Below are positions 1-9,823 of a DNA stretch of 64,000 bases, in pieces. Position 1 is the first letter of the stretch, and every line of letters starts with the position of its first letter. The stretch spans positions 16,026,259-16,090,258 of the forward strand of contig JAPTHN010000008.1 in the NCBI GenBank assembly GCA_026936325.1, given 5' to 3'. The stretch comes from Platynereis dumerilii. Taxonomy: Eukaryota; Annelida; Polychaeta; Phyllodocida; Nereididae. Position numbers and translations under genes: made by a program. The notes under the pieces were generated by a model that did not search any database, was not told the DNA's origin, and was given only the letters and a program-made list of their open reading frames with translations.

Positions 1-1000
1 GCCCCAATCATCTTTTGAGTCCCACTCTATGACAGTGTGGCTTGGTACTAGGAACTTATGAGTGACTTCTTGAGGGTTCGATTTCTCTAAACTGTACAAC
101 AGGGCTCTTGCCCGAAAATGGTTTCTATTTTGTCCAGAACAGCTATCATTAAAGAGGGTCACCTTATTAATGTTGATTGGATTAGAGCGCAAATATCGGG
201 TCACTGTCGAGGCAATCTGATAAGAGTCATATTTTCTGTGAGTCTCATCCAAAAACTGCAAGATTGTACACGTAAAGCTTGCGTGTGTAGTAAAGCGTGC
301 CAACACCTGATGATGGAGTGTACAAGACAATCTGTGGGTCAAATGTTGCCACCCTGCTTCCCTCCTCACAATTTGCAACGTCAGAAGTCCAAAGTCCATA
401 GGTTTTTATTTGCCCAAAAAAATTAAAATTGATAAATATACAATATTTTAGAAAGGCAATATTATTGAGAGGAAAAAAAAGACATCATTTGCCTTTTCTT
501 GCCGGACTTGTTCCTTCATCTGGATGTGATTTTCTTGAGCCGCAGTTTGTTCAGCCGAAGGGTTCTGTACATTTTTGTAGCCAGCACAAGCAACACTCTG
601 GTCCTTCTTGGGGTGATGGAATGAAAGATTGAATTGGCTGTAAAAAAATATCCGGTATTTACACTCTGAAACAGGGTTGTTGACCTTATGTCGATAATTG
701 AGGTTTATTTTACGAAGATTGACCTTCATAACCAACAGTGTTGCAGGGTCGTTAAATAAAACATCACTCACTCATCTTACGAAGATTGAGATCAGCTGGA
801 AGATATTTCCTTTGTGTCTGTGGTCTACAATAGTGACTCTCCACTTGTGGATATGATTTGATGTCATCGCCAATTTCCTGGAATTGCTCATTGGTCAGCT
901 TGTTTGGCGATGACGACAGTCCACGTCTCTTCGCCCTGCAGAGAACCATTTTCCGACATTTTTTCTGTGCAGATCCTGTTGATTGAATCTTTTATTGCAT
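1..1000 (-). pseudogene. Broken transposase-like gene fragment (DDE-like family with VESHYCR / HPKKDQ / GQNRN motifs)
   Basis: Read on the minus strand from about 1,000 down to 1, several frames together show an ordered set of motifs: VESHYCR followed by RKYLPADLNLRKM (764-949), SFHHPKKDQ and GYKN (about 500-610), LYTPSSGVGTLYYTRKL with YNLAV (about 255-340), then NDSCSGQNRN and FLVPSHTVIEWDS (about 1-160). I recognise this motif order from a widespread animal family of transposon-associated proteins with a DDE/RNase H-like core, but cannot name the superfamily with certainty. The frame changes at least twice and is interrupted by a small retroposon scrap (723-776), so this is a dead copy. 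The 3' part runs off the left edge of the window. Motifs are seen; the family role is from memory; the transposase role is inferred. Confidence 0.55.
723..776 (+). mobile_element. 5'-truncated LINE/SINE tail insertion with 13-bp target duplication
   Basis: A 54-bp insert ending in cgttaaataaaac followed by tcact-type repeats, which is a common non-LTR retroposon 3' tail. It sits inside the transposase-like fragment and is flanked by the duplicated 13-mer ttacgaagattga (710-722 and 777-789). Confidence 0.6.
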
Positions 1001-1049
1001 GGTTTTAACCCCCATGCAACCTACACAAGCTTATCTGCATTGGGTTACA

Positions 1050-1430
1050 AACAGGTATATTATACAATTACAAAATTATTATATTACTACAATAGGGATT
1101 ACAGCATCTTTAGCAACATGTGTTTAGCTGAAGAGAAAATTATTTCTTTTTTCCCTACAAGTAAGGATAAATTTAACAGTCTCTTTAAAGAAATTTTCTG
1201 ACATTAATATCTTAAATTTTTCTAGATGCTCCTGATTATAAAAACTGAGAGTGGTTTAGAGCTTTTTTAAATACTAGACTTCGTTCTTCACCAAATAAGT
1301 CACATTGTAAAAGAAAATGAACTTTGTTTTCAACATCACCTTCACATAATTTACACATACGCTCTTCAACACTTTTGCCATACTATCTGCCTACTTCGAT
1401 CTCACGTGGAAGTTGCCAGTCCTAAACTGT
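1050..1430 (-). mobile_element. LINE fragment (C-terminal end of reverse transcriptase ORF)
   Basis: Minus-strand translation gives ERMCKLCEGDVENKVHFLL (about 1,290-1,350) and then, after frame changes, KFILTCREKRNNFLFS. This cysteine-histidine block with HFLLQC is the usual C-terminal end of many non-LTR reverse transcriptase ORFs in animals. It is short, frameshifted and has no RT core, so it is a 5'-truncated relic. Class assignment beyond LINE is uncertain. Confidence 0.6.
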
Positions 1431-1524
1431 GCAAGAAAGTACAGCGCTTTGTGACTCATGAAGCTTGTGAAATATGCTTCAGTGCAATATTTCTGACTTG
1501 GTGATAGCCAAAGTTTTCATCTGC

Positions 1525-1725
1525 ATATCCCTTGGTCTAGTGGTAGCGTGCTGGACTGCCAATCGCTTGGTCCAGGATTCGAAACCAGCTCTTGCCAGGT
1601 CACCTGGGCCTATGTTGGATGGCTGTTTCAATCATTCTTCGCCTCATTGCTGTGTCCTCCTCCTGTCCTAATTTGCCTGCCAAGTGCATAAATACAGGAC
1701 GTAAAGCCCCAATCATCCATCATCC
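1525..1725 (+). mobile_element. tRNA-derived SINE, family A copy 1
   Basis: The head contains a pol III box A-like tggtctagtggtagcg (about 1,532) and a degenerate box B (gattcgaaacc, about 1,577). The body ends in ataaatacaggacgtaaag followed by catccatcatcc. The same unit recurs at 46,160, 47,383 and 48,761. The box B is altered here, so this copy is probably silent. Confidence 0.85.
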
Positions 1726-1857
1726 CTACAAACTCTGAATCGGGCACCCAATGAAAAGAGATAATACAGCGTTGTGGTTTGCCTTGTTTTTATGAATTTA
1801 ATTGCCTAGACCTGGATGGCTTTTCCGCTGTGCATCGCAGCAGAAACCACAGGAAGT

Positions 1858-1978
1858 CCCCTATCAGCGTGCCTAGGCGGCCCAAAGTCGGCCCAAAGTC
1901 GGCCCAAAGTCGGTCCGATGCTGCTGACATTGGACCGACGCCGGGCCGACGCCGGACCGTCGAGGCACGCTGACAGGG
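1858..1978. mobile_element. GC-rich hairpin miniature element, copy 1
   Basis: A strongly GC-rich palindrome in AT-rich surroundings. It starts ccctatcagcgtgcc and ends ggcacgctgacaggg, so the ends are near-perfect inverted repeats. The left arm has three copies of the 11-mer cggcccaaagt. The second copy, at 36,827-36,924, has fewer of these internal units. No coding capacity; superfamily unknown. The short open frames across it are by-products of the palindrome. Confidence 0.7.
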
Positions 1979-2319
1979 TCGCCTGCACTGACTGCACAGT
2001 CTGTTTTAAAACTAGAATTTGTGTCGCAAGCGGAACACATGCGAGTTCACTATGCGTATGTTGTAGATTCTTGGGGAAAATAGTGTAGAATTTGGGGCCT
2101 AGATTTTCATACATGATCAGAGAAATAGAACAGACAATAAACTTAGCAGTGGTATCACCAGGAGGGGGGGGGCAGTGCAGTAAAAAAGAAAGCACAAGCG
2201 GCTTACAACGAATTATGTCAATAGCAGGAAGGCCAGATCTAAAAGGTATTGAGATCAGTAGCATAGCCATTATGAGGGGGTGGGGGGGGTGAGAGGGCGG
2301 GGGGGGGGGACAACTTGCC
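1979..2319. other. No gene seen; poly-G tracts
   Basis: Unassigned sequence with several runs of 7-9 G near 2,163-2,310. No coding or RNA signal recognised. Confidence 0.5.
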
Positions 2320-2640
2320 CCCTGAAGAGATTTTGGGGAAATTTCTGCAGATGTATTAGCAAAATTAGAAACGAAAATGGGGAAATGGTAAGAAAAATGG
2401 AGAAATTATGAGCAAAATGGGTAAATGGTAAACAAAATGTGGAAATTATAAGTAAAATGGGGAAAAGGTAAGAAAAATGGGAAAATTGGCCAGAAATTGG
2501 GGAAATGGCAAAAAAGAAGTGGGAAATTAACAGAAAAAAGAAACTGAAAGAAAAGGGGATTTATACGAAGAGTTTAAACAGATTTCCCAATTTTTTCTGC
2601 ACAATTTCCCCATTTTTCTTCACTATTTCCCATTTTTCTG
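2320..2640. repeat. Degenerate A/G-rich tandem repeat
   Basis: Imperfect units of about 25 bp built on aaatggtaagaaaaatgg and aaattataagtaaaatgg run through about 320 bp, with the complementary pattern (tttcccaatttt...) at 2,580-2,640. Simple-sequence expansion. Confidence 0.65.
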
Positions 2641-2699
2641 CCCCTGAATGATATAAATTTGTAAAAAACACCACAAAAATTTCCAAAAAGGTAACCAGC

Positions 2700-2760
2700 A
2701 CCAGTGGCGTATCCAGGATTTTTTTCAGGGGGGGGCAAACCACCAAGATATTTCCCCAAA
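2700..2760. mobile_element. Possible DNA-transposon end
   Basis: cagtggcgtatccaggatt followed by a G run resembles ends seen on many animal cut-and-paste elements. The opposite end was not found, so this is only a hint. Confidence 0.25.
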
Positions 2761-2864
2761 TTGTTTTTCGCGACCAACAGCTCTGTCATCATGTGTCGCA
2801 CATTGTGCAATGTTCAAAAATTCTTTCAGACAACATTTTCAGTGCACCTTCATGAGGAAAAATC

Positions 2865-3075
2865 CCAGCTGGATGTCATTCGGATGAGACGTTAAATTGG
2901 CGGACTATTGTATCAGTGTCTATGCTGGGCAAGTAAAAGATCCCTCAGATGGGGTAAATGTGTAACATGTTGAGGACTCCCGCTCTCTCTCCCATCTCAT
3001 CAATCGACCCTTGTGAGTGCCCAGAACTGGGCTTAGAGGGCTGCACTTACCATATCTATCTATCTATCTATGTGT
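2865..3075 (+). mobile_element. SINE-like retroposon with (TATC)n tail
   Basis: The block cggatgagacgttaaa, with gcaagtaaaagatccctc further on, resembles the conserved body of a SINE type found across marine invertebrates. It ends in a tatc tetranucleotide run at 3,053-3,072, as expected for a retroposon tail. The head is not recognisable. Confidence 0.5.
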
Positions 3076-3420
3076 GTTTAAAGAAGGAAGAGATAGAGCT
3101 TTAAAAGCTGACAAAATAAACTTGAGACAAACTGAAACTGTGGTAAATTTTACAAATGCTTGTGATAAGTTCTAGGGAGTAGCCAACTTAAAATTATATA
3201 TTCTAGTGTGCTCTGATTGGCTGGTTCTCATGACTTTATTTGACATTGGTTAATTTGCTCCATACTTGCGAAGTCCAGAACGCATCTTTTGATGGCAGTG
3301 AGCCAGTAACTGATATTTTAGAAAGACAGATTTAATTGTTTAGATGGACAAATAATTATGTGTTTCTGTTGTAAGCTCCATGGGAGATGTTGGGGATTGC
3401 TTGATAGCAATATGTATAGC

Positions 3421-3615
3421 AAGATAGATAGATAGATAGATAGATAGATCAGATATCTAGATAGTAAGCTAGATAGCTAGAATGGTCAGATAGCTAGATA
3501 GATACATAGATAGATAGACAGCTAGCAAGATGGATAGATAGCTAGCAAGATAGATAGATTGATAGACAGATCGAACGATAGAAAGATAGATAAATAGATA
3601 GACATAGATAAATGT
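3421..3615. repeat. GATA/TAGA microsatellite
   Basis: About 195 bp of tagatagatagat with scattered substitutions (ctag, cag variants). The nearby minus-strand open frame is only this repeat translated. Confidence 0.9.
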
Positions 3616-3911
3616 GAGCTGTAGTCGGAGGGGGGGATGTTTGGGATAGCTATACATTATTATATTATCGGTTTAAGTATTTACTGACTGACTAATTAAA
3701 ACAACTGTGTCATCCAATTCAAGTTTGAACTTCACACCTTTTCCAAACAATAGACCAGCATCAACACCAGGGTTTCTGTTGGGGTGCTCAAAAAGTGAGT
3801 CCTGGGGACTCAGTGAGGTCTGAAAAAGTGGGTCCCCAGCCAAATTTCTGGGTCCTAGTTTTTTTCATATCATGGCCAAGCGGCCATCACCCAATTACAA
3901 TTCTTGAATAT

Positions 3912-3990
3912 AAGGGAGGGGGCTAGCCCGGCTGGTAGAGCCTTGGCCTCCCATTTGTTGGGACCCAGGTTCGGAAGCTCTCCACAAAAT
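3912..3990 (+). mobile_element. tRNA-like SINE head relic
   Basis: gctagcccggctggtagag followed by a degenerate box B, cccaggttcgga, gives a tRNA-like layout about 60 bp long. No family tail follows, and no cloverleaf is convincing. Confidence 0.4.
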
Positions 3991-6186
3991 AGTTTTTGCT
4001 TTGCTGAAACAATTCTTTGTCGCATCCCTCAATCTTCAGATATATATCAAAGTAGGAACTCCTAGTACAGGGTGAATTTCCTATAAATCTAAAATGGTAA
4101 GTTTAAAAATGTATTTAGGAGTCATCTGTAGGACTATATTTCTTTATGCATCTTCAAAAATGCCACAGTCTTGTGAAGCAATATTGGCAATAATTTAGTT
4201 ACTCGATTGATTAAAACTGTAGAAGGCTCCAAATGATCCATTATTGACCTATTGAATATGCAATGACATCACAGTAACACAAGCAATTTGAAGTAATCAC
4301 TTGCACTTCCCTGACTGTAACTACTCAAAGGGTGTGACCTGGGTGTCTGCCAGTCCTTGAAAAGCCTTGAAAAAATTGCATTTACCACAAAAGGCCTGGA
4401 ATCTGCTTCATACTAATAAAAAAAAGAAACACAGCTGAATATTTTGCGATTTCTTGTGACAGTCAGGTCGCAGATACATTTTTACTATCAGAAAAAAATA
4501 ATCTGCATTTTCTGGAAGATTGGCCTTGATTTTGGGAAAATTTGGGCCAAGAAAAGCCTAGAAAATCCTGGAATTTGGTTCCAAAAATGCTGCAGACATC
4601 CTGCACTCAACACAAAGAGACTGCAATGCAAGGGCAATAATGTTGTTCTAAAATTTGAGTTATAAAATACAAGAACTTTTCTGCTGACTTGACTTGTGTT
4701 GTGCTGGTATACCCCGGCTGACTTGACTTGTGTTGTGCAGTTGATGTTGATAGGCTAGTAACTGTTACTGTATCCACATATTCATAACATTTTGTCAAGG
4801 ACCAACCACTGGTATTTTCATTTTATGCACAATATTTCATTAACGTCTCTCTACTCAATCACCCTTAAATTAACAAAATATGAATGCACTATTGCAATGC
4901 GCTGAGTGAAGCCTGCCTTATTTGGCTGTCCTATCAAGATGTGTGTGCAGAAGAAAATTTTGAAATGCTAATCTAGTGCATTAATAAAGCACATAGAAGC
5001 TTGAAAATGATCTTATAAAATGCCTTGTATTGTTAGCTGTCAACCCCTTCCACAATTTTCCCGAGTTTTTCTTTGTAAATAGCTAAAAAGTGAGTTACAA
5101 AGACAAAAGTGAGACACCAGTTGGTAAACATATATCAAGATGCCTGGGGTTATTTCTAATATAATTTTCCGTTCAGATAAATGTCCCTGCAATAATTCCT
5201 TTCATTTAACATTATAATATCAAAGCCACTATATGTACATTGTTATTTTTATTCTTTTAAAATATGTTCACTGCCATATTTGCCTGATAACTGGTTCAAG
5301 TTAAATTTTAATTGAGTGGATTGCCTCCCCCCAAAGATGGCATTGATTGCTATGAGAAAGTTCACTTTTACAATGGCCTTCATGATGTGGGACTTCTTAG
5401 AAGGTGTTAATTGAAATATATACTAACTCAAGGTGTGAATGTAATGGCGAATTGGCTAATTGGTGAAGTCTTGATTGCTATTCTGAATTGCCTGACATGG
5501 CAAAGGGACAAATATATAGGCCTATGCATTTTCAACGAATTCTCAGCAATTAATTGAGATATCTTCATGAAAAAACGAAATCATAAAGATTAAGGCACCA
5601 GGCTTCAAAAGAGCCTAAAATATTAATTCTAGCCCTAATAGAGGTGTCCGAAAACTATCGGGAAGACATCGAACCTGTTTCGGCCAATCAGAGGGCAGTA
5701 AAACAATAACAAAAATATTTCTATTTCCTGTTTTGCCGTGATTTGGTTGAAACTAAAAACTTAAATTGTGAATAAACTATGCACAAGCGGCACCAAAGGT
5801 TTGAGGGCGCCTCAAGTTAGCCAATTCTTCATTCATTTCACGAAAAAGCAACTCTAAAAAGTGCTCCCTTGTCTCTCACAAACGATCCAAAAATTCTAAC
5901 ACTCCCAGACCGATCCCATATGCGAGGTGAACTCGCAAATTAAGTGTTATTTATACTGAATATCCTTTCACTTATTCAGGGGTATGCCTGTGCAGAAACT
6001 CCCTCTGAGAATGTATTTCCAAGATCACAGTAGGGAGAGCGGGCCACAGTGTGACACTTTTTTTATTTTCAAGTGTTGCAGAAGTTTGTCTATTTACAGT
6101 AAAATGAGTTCAGGCCCACATGATAGATAATTGAGTTGGGTATTTTGTCCAGTACTTTCAGGTTCCTAACTTGTACAGGTTTGGAG
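3991..6186. other. No gene recognised
   Basis: AT-rich DNA with no ORF, domain or RNA gene that can be supported. It holds one short tandem duplication (22-bp units at 4,683 and 4,717) and otherwise nothing identifiable. Confidence 0.5.
4683..4738. repeat. Two-copy direct repeat
   Basis: A 22-bp unit beginning gctgacttgacttg is repeated exactly at 4,683-4,704 and 4,717-4,738, spaced by 12 bp. Confidence 0.8.
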
Positions 6187-6190
6187 AAAC

Positions 6191-6347
6191 TGAAGTGAAT
6201 GTTTAAAGCATGGGAAACCAGCGATGGGTCTTACCGTAGACGATGAGGAGTTGAATCTGAAGCGCTCAGAGGCGGTCGTCCGGAAGTAGTCCCCGCGCAT
6301 GCGCAGTGCGCCACAGGTCGCCGCGCCCCTGGCGGCGATTTACCACA
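6191..6347 (-). repeat. Gypsy 3' LTR (element order)
   Basis: 157 bp, identical to 22,761-22,917 except for one base. On the plus strand it begins tgaagtgaatg and ends gatttaccaca. It is unusually short for an LTR of such a long element. The target duplication lies immediately outside. Confidence 0.95.
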
Positions 6348-6358
6348 TCCTCCCCTCT
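6348..6358 (-). other. Polypurine tract
   Basis: On the element strand agaggggagga directly abuts the 3' LTR, the expected plus-strand primer position. Confidence 0.8.
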
Positions 6359-6399
6359 GGCGAATTTGGGACCCAGTCTTCAGTCGAGGGAAGATCCAT

Positions 6400-6515
6400 C
6401 CACGCCGGAACTTCGGAGATACAGCTACGCAGGAATTTCGGAGATCCAGCCACACAGGAACCTCGGAGATCCAGCCACACAGGAACCTCGGAGATCCAGC
6501 CACACAGGAACTTCG
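6400..6515. repeat. 25-bp tandem repeat inside the Gypsy element
   Basis: About four to five copies of a unit containing ctcggagatccagccacac lie between the polypurine tract and the TatD ORF, in the element's 3' untranslated part. They account for the short repetitive open frames here. Confidence 0.85.
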
Positions 6516-7723
6516 GCGTCGCCTACTTCAGGGGTCATCCAGAGGTACAGGGAAGGTGTTCACTAATATGTGCCGGGGACCGTGGAGCCGCCAGGTCACG
6601 ACCGGCAAGCGGCCCTGAGGTCAAGTAACCCGGACAACCCAACGGCCCAGCCAACTAGTCTAGCGACGGCTCTGCGGGCCACCCGAGGCCATCGGGCCCC
6701 GACCGTCACGACTGATAACCAGCCTCGAGGTCAAGTAGCCCGAACGGAGCAGGAAGCCAACAGAGTCGCCATCCCAGCCGAAAACTTAATGTGCCAGAAA
6801 GTGAGGGACACCCGGCCGCCGAGGGCCAACTACGAAGACAAAAGTTGATCGCAGGAAAAGCAACCCATCTTGGGTACACAGACCCTAAACAAGTAGTGAC
6901 ACGGACAATAATGGGGGGGGGGTGATAGTAACTCCTCCAACGCGATAAACCACCCCACAGTGAGGACCAACAAAAAGAAAAGGCAACAGCAAACTGGCAA
7001 CAGCGCTCTAGAAGCGTCGTGCACTGACATGCAAACACGCGCCAACCATGCGCGTGACACATAACTGAAATAACCTTAGATTCGAGGAAAAACAGGATAC
7101 AGCAACACCTTAAGGTGAACAAAAGCGCATAAACCATCGGAGATTCAAAAATAAAACAATCAGACCATTTCAGCGGACAACTGCCCGTAAACAATACCAT
7201 AGCTCCCGAAACATTGCGTGAAAAACGCGTTATTAAAGCATCGCATTAAAAACTTGTTACTAAATAGCGACAAAACGGGTTAATCAAACAACTTAATCAC
7301 TAAGGCTGACGGAAGGCGATCAACCGTAACAACTTATATTCTACCAACAGCAGGGGGGGTGGTGAACGGGCGTGAGCGTACCACAGGCAATTTCCATCAA
7401 TTTCTCACATCATCACACCGAGACCTATCTGAATCCTCACCCCAACCTGACCACCGTGCCCCGTGCCCTGGAGCCACTGGGCAGACCACCTACTGGGTTG
7501 CTGCAAACAAAAGAATAGCTAGGAGCATCCGAGGGCAACGGGACAGACAAAATTCATCACACGAGGTTAACTGGTATTAATAATTTTACGAGGTTAACTG
7601 GTATTAATAACTTTCCAATTTAGGTTTCAACTCCATCCCTTATTAGTGGTACCATATATCAAGATAGCCTGCATCACCTTATATACACATTGCAGGAACG
7701 TACAATTCTCATTATCCTTATAT
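6516..7723. other. 3' untranslated part of the Gypsy element
   Basis: No convincing protein. A direct duplication of acgaggttaactggtatt lies at about 7,561-7,609. Short open frames on both strands have no recognised domain. Confidence 0.5.
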
Positions 7724-9823
7724 TTACAGGGGCAGGGAGAATGCCCGAGCGGCATTGTGGAGAGCCATATCCACAATGACGGTCGGATATATGCCCCGCA
7801 ATCGCCCAAACCATTGGGCGACCAGAATTAGGTCGAACAAGGGAGTGGAAGGCCCTTGGGACAGACCTTGGATGGAGACGAACGGCCGACGCTTCAAATA
7901 AGGCGCATCCGTCTCCAACAGGAATCGATAAAGTCCAACCAGACGGGCGGCTCGCTCATGCTGACGGCCCAGGTTCCCACTTAGCGTCAGTGAACGGTGA
8001 CTGAAGCTGAAATAGACATTGGGAAACTGGGTCATCCAGGCTGACAGATCCGCGGCGGTTCTCAGGAAACAGTGAATTTGGATCACGGTGGTGGCCGGAA
8101 CGAACCGGGCCAAGACACTGAGACAGTCGGGAAGGGAACCCACACCTCGGCAATGGATGACAATGGGTAGGTGTGCGGGTCGCAATCGGAGCTGACGCGC
8201 GAGAGCGGCATGCTGCCAGGTAGGTTGGACTCGAGCATAGGAATAATCCAAACCGATCTCCCCTAAAGCTACGCATCGGGGGGAGCACAACCTGGACACA
8301 AGCTCATCTTCAAGATGTGAAATGGGATCTGCCGATCTTTGGCAATCACTAGGATGCACCCCAAAGGCACAGAACACACGTGGATCATAGGGCATCCGGT
8401 CCCAGCGCTCCCAAAGGGATGGGAAAGCGAACACAGCAATGACATGACGGTATTCATAAGTAATACCGGCGACTTGCATGTGCTCCGGGTGGAGTGCCTG
8501 CCGATCCAGGTGAATATGTGCATCATGCACGCCTTGAACTGACAAGGGCAGGTCCCCGGCCGGGTAACGGCCCGGGGACAGAATGGCTCGGGCGGCATCC
8601 CGAGAGATGTTGGAGAGGACCGTCGCCAGGGCTGTGGGTTCCAGCAGACGCGAGATGGACCCGACCGAACTCCCTGGCGAGGTCTCCACTCCGTTGAGTG
8701 TGTCCCACACTCGGTGAAGAGCCTGCCGTGCAGGAGCGACGATGACGGGCTGCTCAAAAGCAAGCCATCCCCGCTCATACAGGCAGGACAGGAGATACTC
8801 GAAGGAGTCGCAGCCGAGGTCATCCTGAATGATGCTCAGCATGCCTCGGGTGCGACGGCTCCACTCTATAAGTTGGAAATCCTCGGAGGAGGATTGACAA
8901 TCCTGGTGCCCACCACTCCCTGGGGCGTCCCGGGGCATCTCACAAACCCAACAAGCCTTGTCGGGAACTAACCACCAGGGCAGATGGTGGGCCAGGATAT
9001 GCTCCGGCAGAAGGGGAGCCGTGGTTCCACACACCGGACAACAAGGGTACACACTGCCATCACCTGGGCCGCCAGGTACTGGGGCCACAGGAGATGGAGG
9101 GGCCATAGCTGCCAGGTGGGTGGTTACACTGGAGGACCCCCCTGTTACATTGGGAGTTCGGGGTAATGGCACAATCAAGGAGCGCTTACCATGTTGTTGC
9201 AGGGCCGCCGCCTGGGCCTTGCGGGCCATGGAGTTCTTGTGGCGCACCCTGCGACGGTAATTCCTGTGGGTCGCGAACACCGGATCCACCTCTAGGGGGG
9301 GCATCTCAGAGAAGTCCGTCGGGGACGGGGACGCCGGTACCGGGGGAGGGGCCACAGCAGGGGGTGGAGGGACGACATCCACCGGCTCCAGGGGCGGCAG
9401 GTCATCCTCAACGTCGGACATGTCCGACGGGACGTGGAGCTCCAGGACAAACGACGAATCCAGGGAACTGACCGCCGGGCTCGGCGATCGACTTCTGGGG
9501 GCCTCAGCCGGGGGGTCGCGTCGATCCTCAACATCCTCATCTTCCTCCGGGGACGGCGGGGGCATCACCGGTGCCGGGGGAGGACGCCAGGGGTCCTCGG
9601 TCTGCGTCCCGGCGGTCACGGTGGTCCTCACCACCTGTTCAGCCGCCGTCTGCGCCACCAGCAGAATATCCTGGGCATCGAGGAGGGTCGCTGGCCGATA
9701 CAGGGCCTCTGAGCGAAAATGACCCCCCTCGACCCACATGAACGTTTCGGCCAGGAGGCCTGTAGTGGGGTCAATATGCCGCCCGTGGCGGACGTGATGG
9801 GCAATGGCTCGTTCTCGGTCCAT
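7724..9823 (-). CDS. Third ORF of the Gypsy element: zinc-finger-like region plus TatD-family metal-dependent nuclease
   Basis: A 699-codon open frame downstream of pol. Residues about 60-220 are rich in proline, serine and acidic residues (low complexity). At about 260-295 a CPVC...H...H cluster, followed by CWVC, suggests a zinc-binding module. From about residue 432 to the end the sequence has the TatD DNase signatures in order: DAHIHL, FGVHP, GEIGLDY, IHCRG, IQIHCF and ETDAPYL. TatD proteins are TIM-barrel, metal-dependent 3'-5' exonucleases/endonucleases of the amidohydrolase fold. A role in element replication (for example trimming cDNA ends) or in countering host DNA is inference. The coding strand, spacing and position inside the LTRs show that it belongs to the element and not to the host. 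Similar TATDN2-like frames are, from memory, often annotated in marine invertebrate genomes. Confidence 0.85.
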   Translation of the reverse strand: MDRERAIAHHVRHGRHIDPTTGLLAETFMWVEGGHFRSEALYRPATLLDAQDILLVAQTAAEQVVRTTVTAGTQTEDPWRPPPAPVMPPPSPEEDEDVEDRRDPPAEAPRSRSPSPAVSSLDSSFVLELHVPSDMSDVEDDLPPLEPVDVVPPPPAVAPPPVPASPSPTDFSEMPPLEVDPVFATHRNYRRRVRHKNSMARKAQAAALQQHGKRSLIVPLPRTPNVTGGSSSVTTHLAAMAPPSPVAPVPGGPGDGSVYPCCPVCGTTAPLLPEHILAHHLPWWLVPDKACWVCEMPRDAPGSGGHQDCQSSSEDFQLIEWSRRTRGMLSIIQDDLGCDSFEYLLSCLYERGWLAFEQPVIVAPARQALHRVWDTLNGVETSPGSSVGSISRLLEPTALATVLSNISRDAARAILSPGRYPAGDLPLSVQGVHDAHIHLDRQALHPEHMQVAGITYEYRHVIAVFAFPSLWERWDRMPYDPRVFCAFGVHPSDCQRSADPISHLEDELVSRLCSPRCVALGEIGLDYSYARVQPTWQHAALARQLRLRPAHLPIVIHCRGVGSLPDCLSVLARFVPATTVIQIHCFLRTAADLSAWMTQFPNVYFSFSHRSLTLSGNLGRQHERAARLVGLYRFLLETDAPYLKRRPFVSIQGLSQGPSTPLFDLILVAQWFGRLRGIYPTVIVDMALHNAARAFSLPL

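Noticed and set aside
1806-2270. 154-codon minus-strand frame and overlapping plus-strand frames
   Set aside because: They span the GC-rich palindromic element and G runs; the same pseudo-peptide appears at the second hairpin copy, so the frame reflects the repeat, not a gene.
8269-8823. 184-codon minus-strand frame inside the TatD ORF
   Set aside because: Overlaps the 699-codon ORF in another frame and has no recognisable domain; the main frame carries the TatD motifs.
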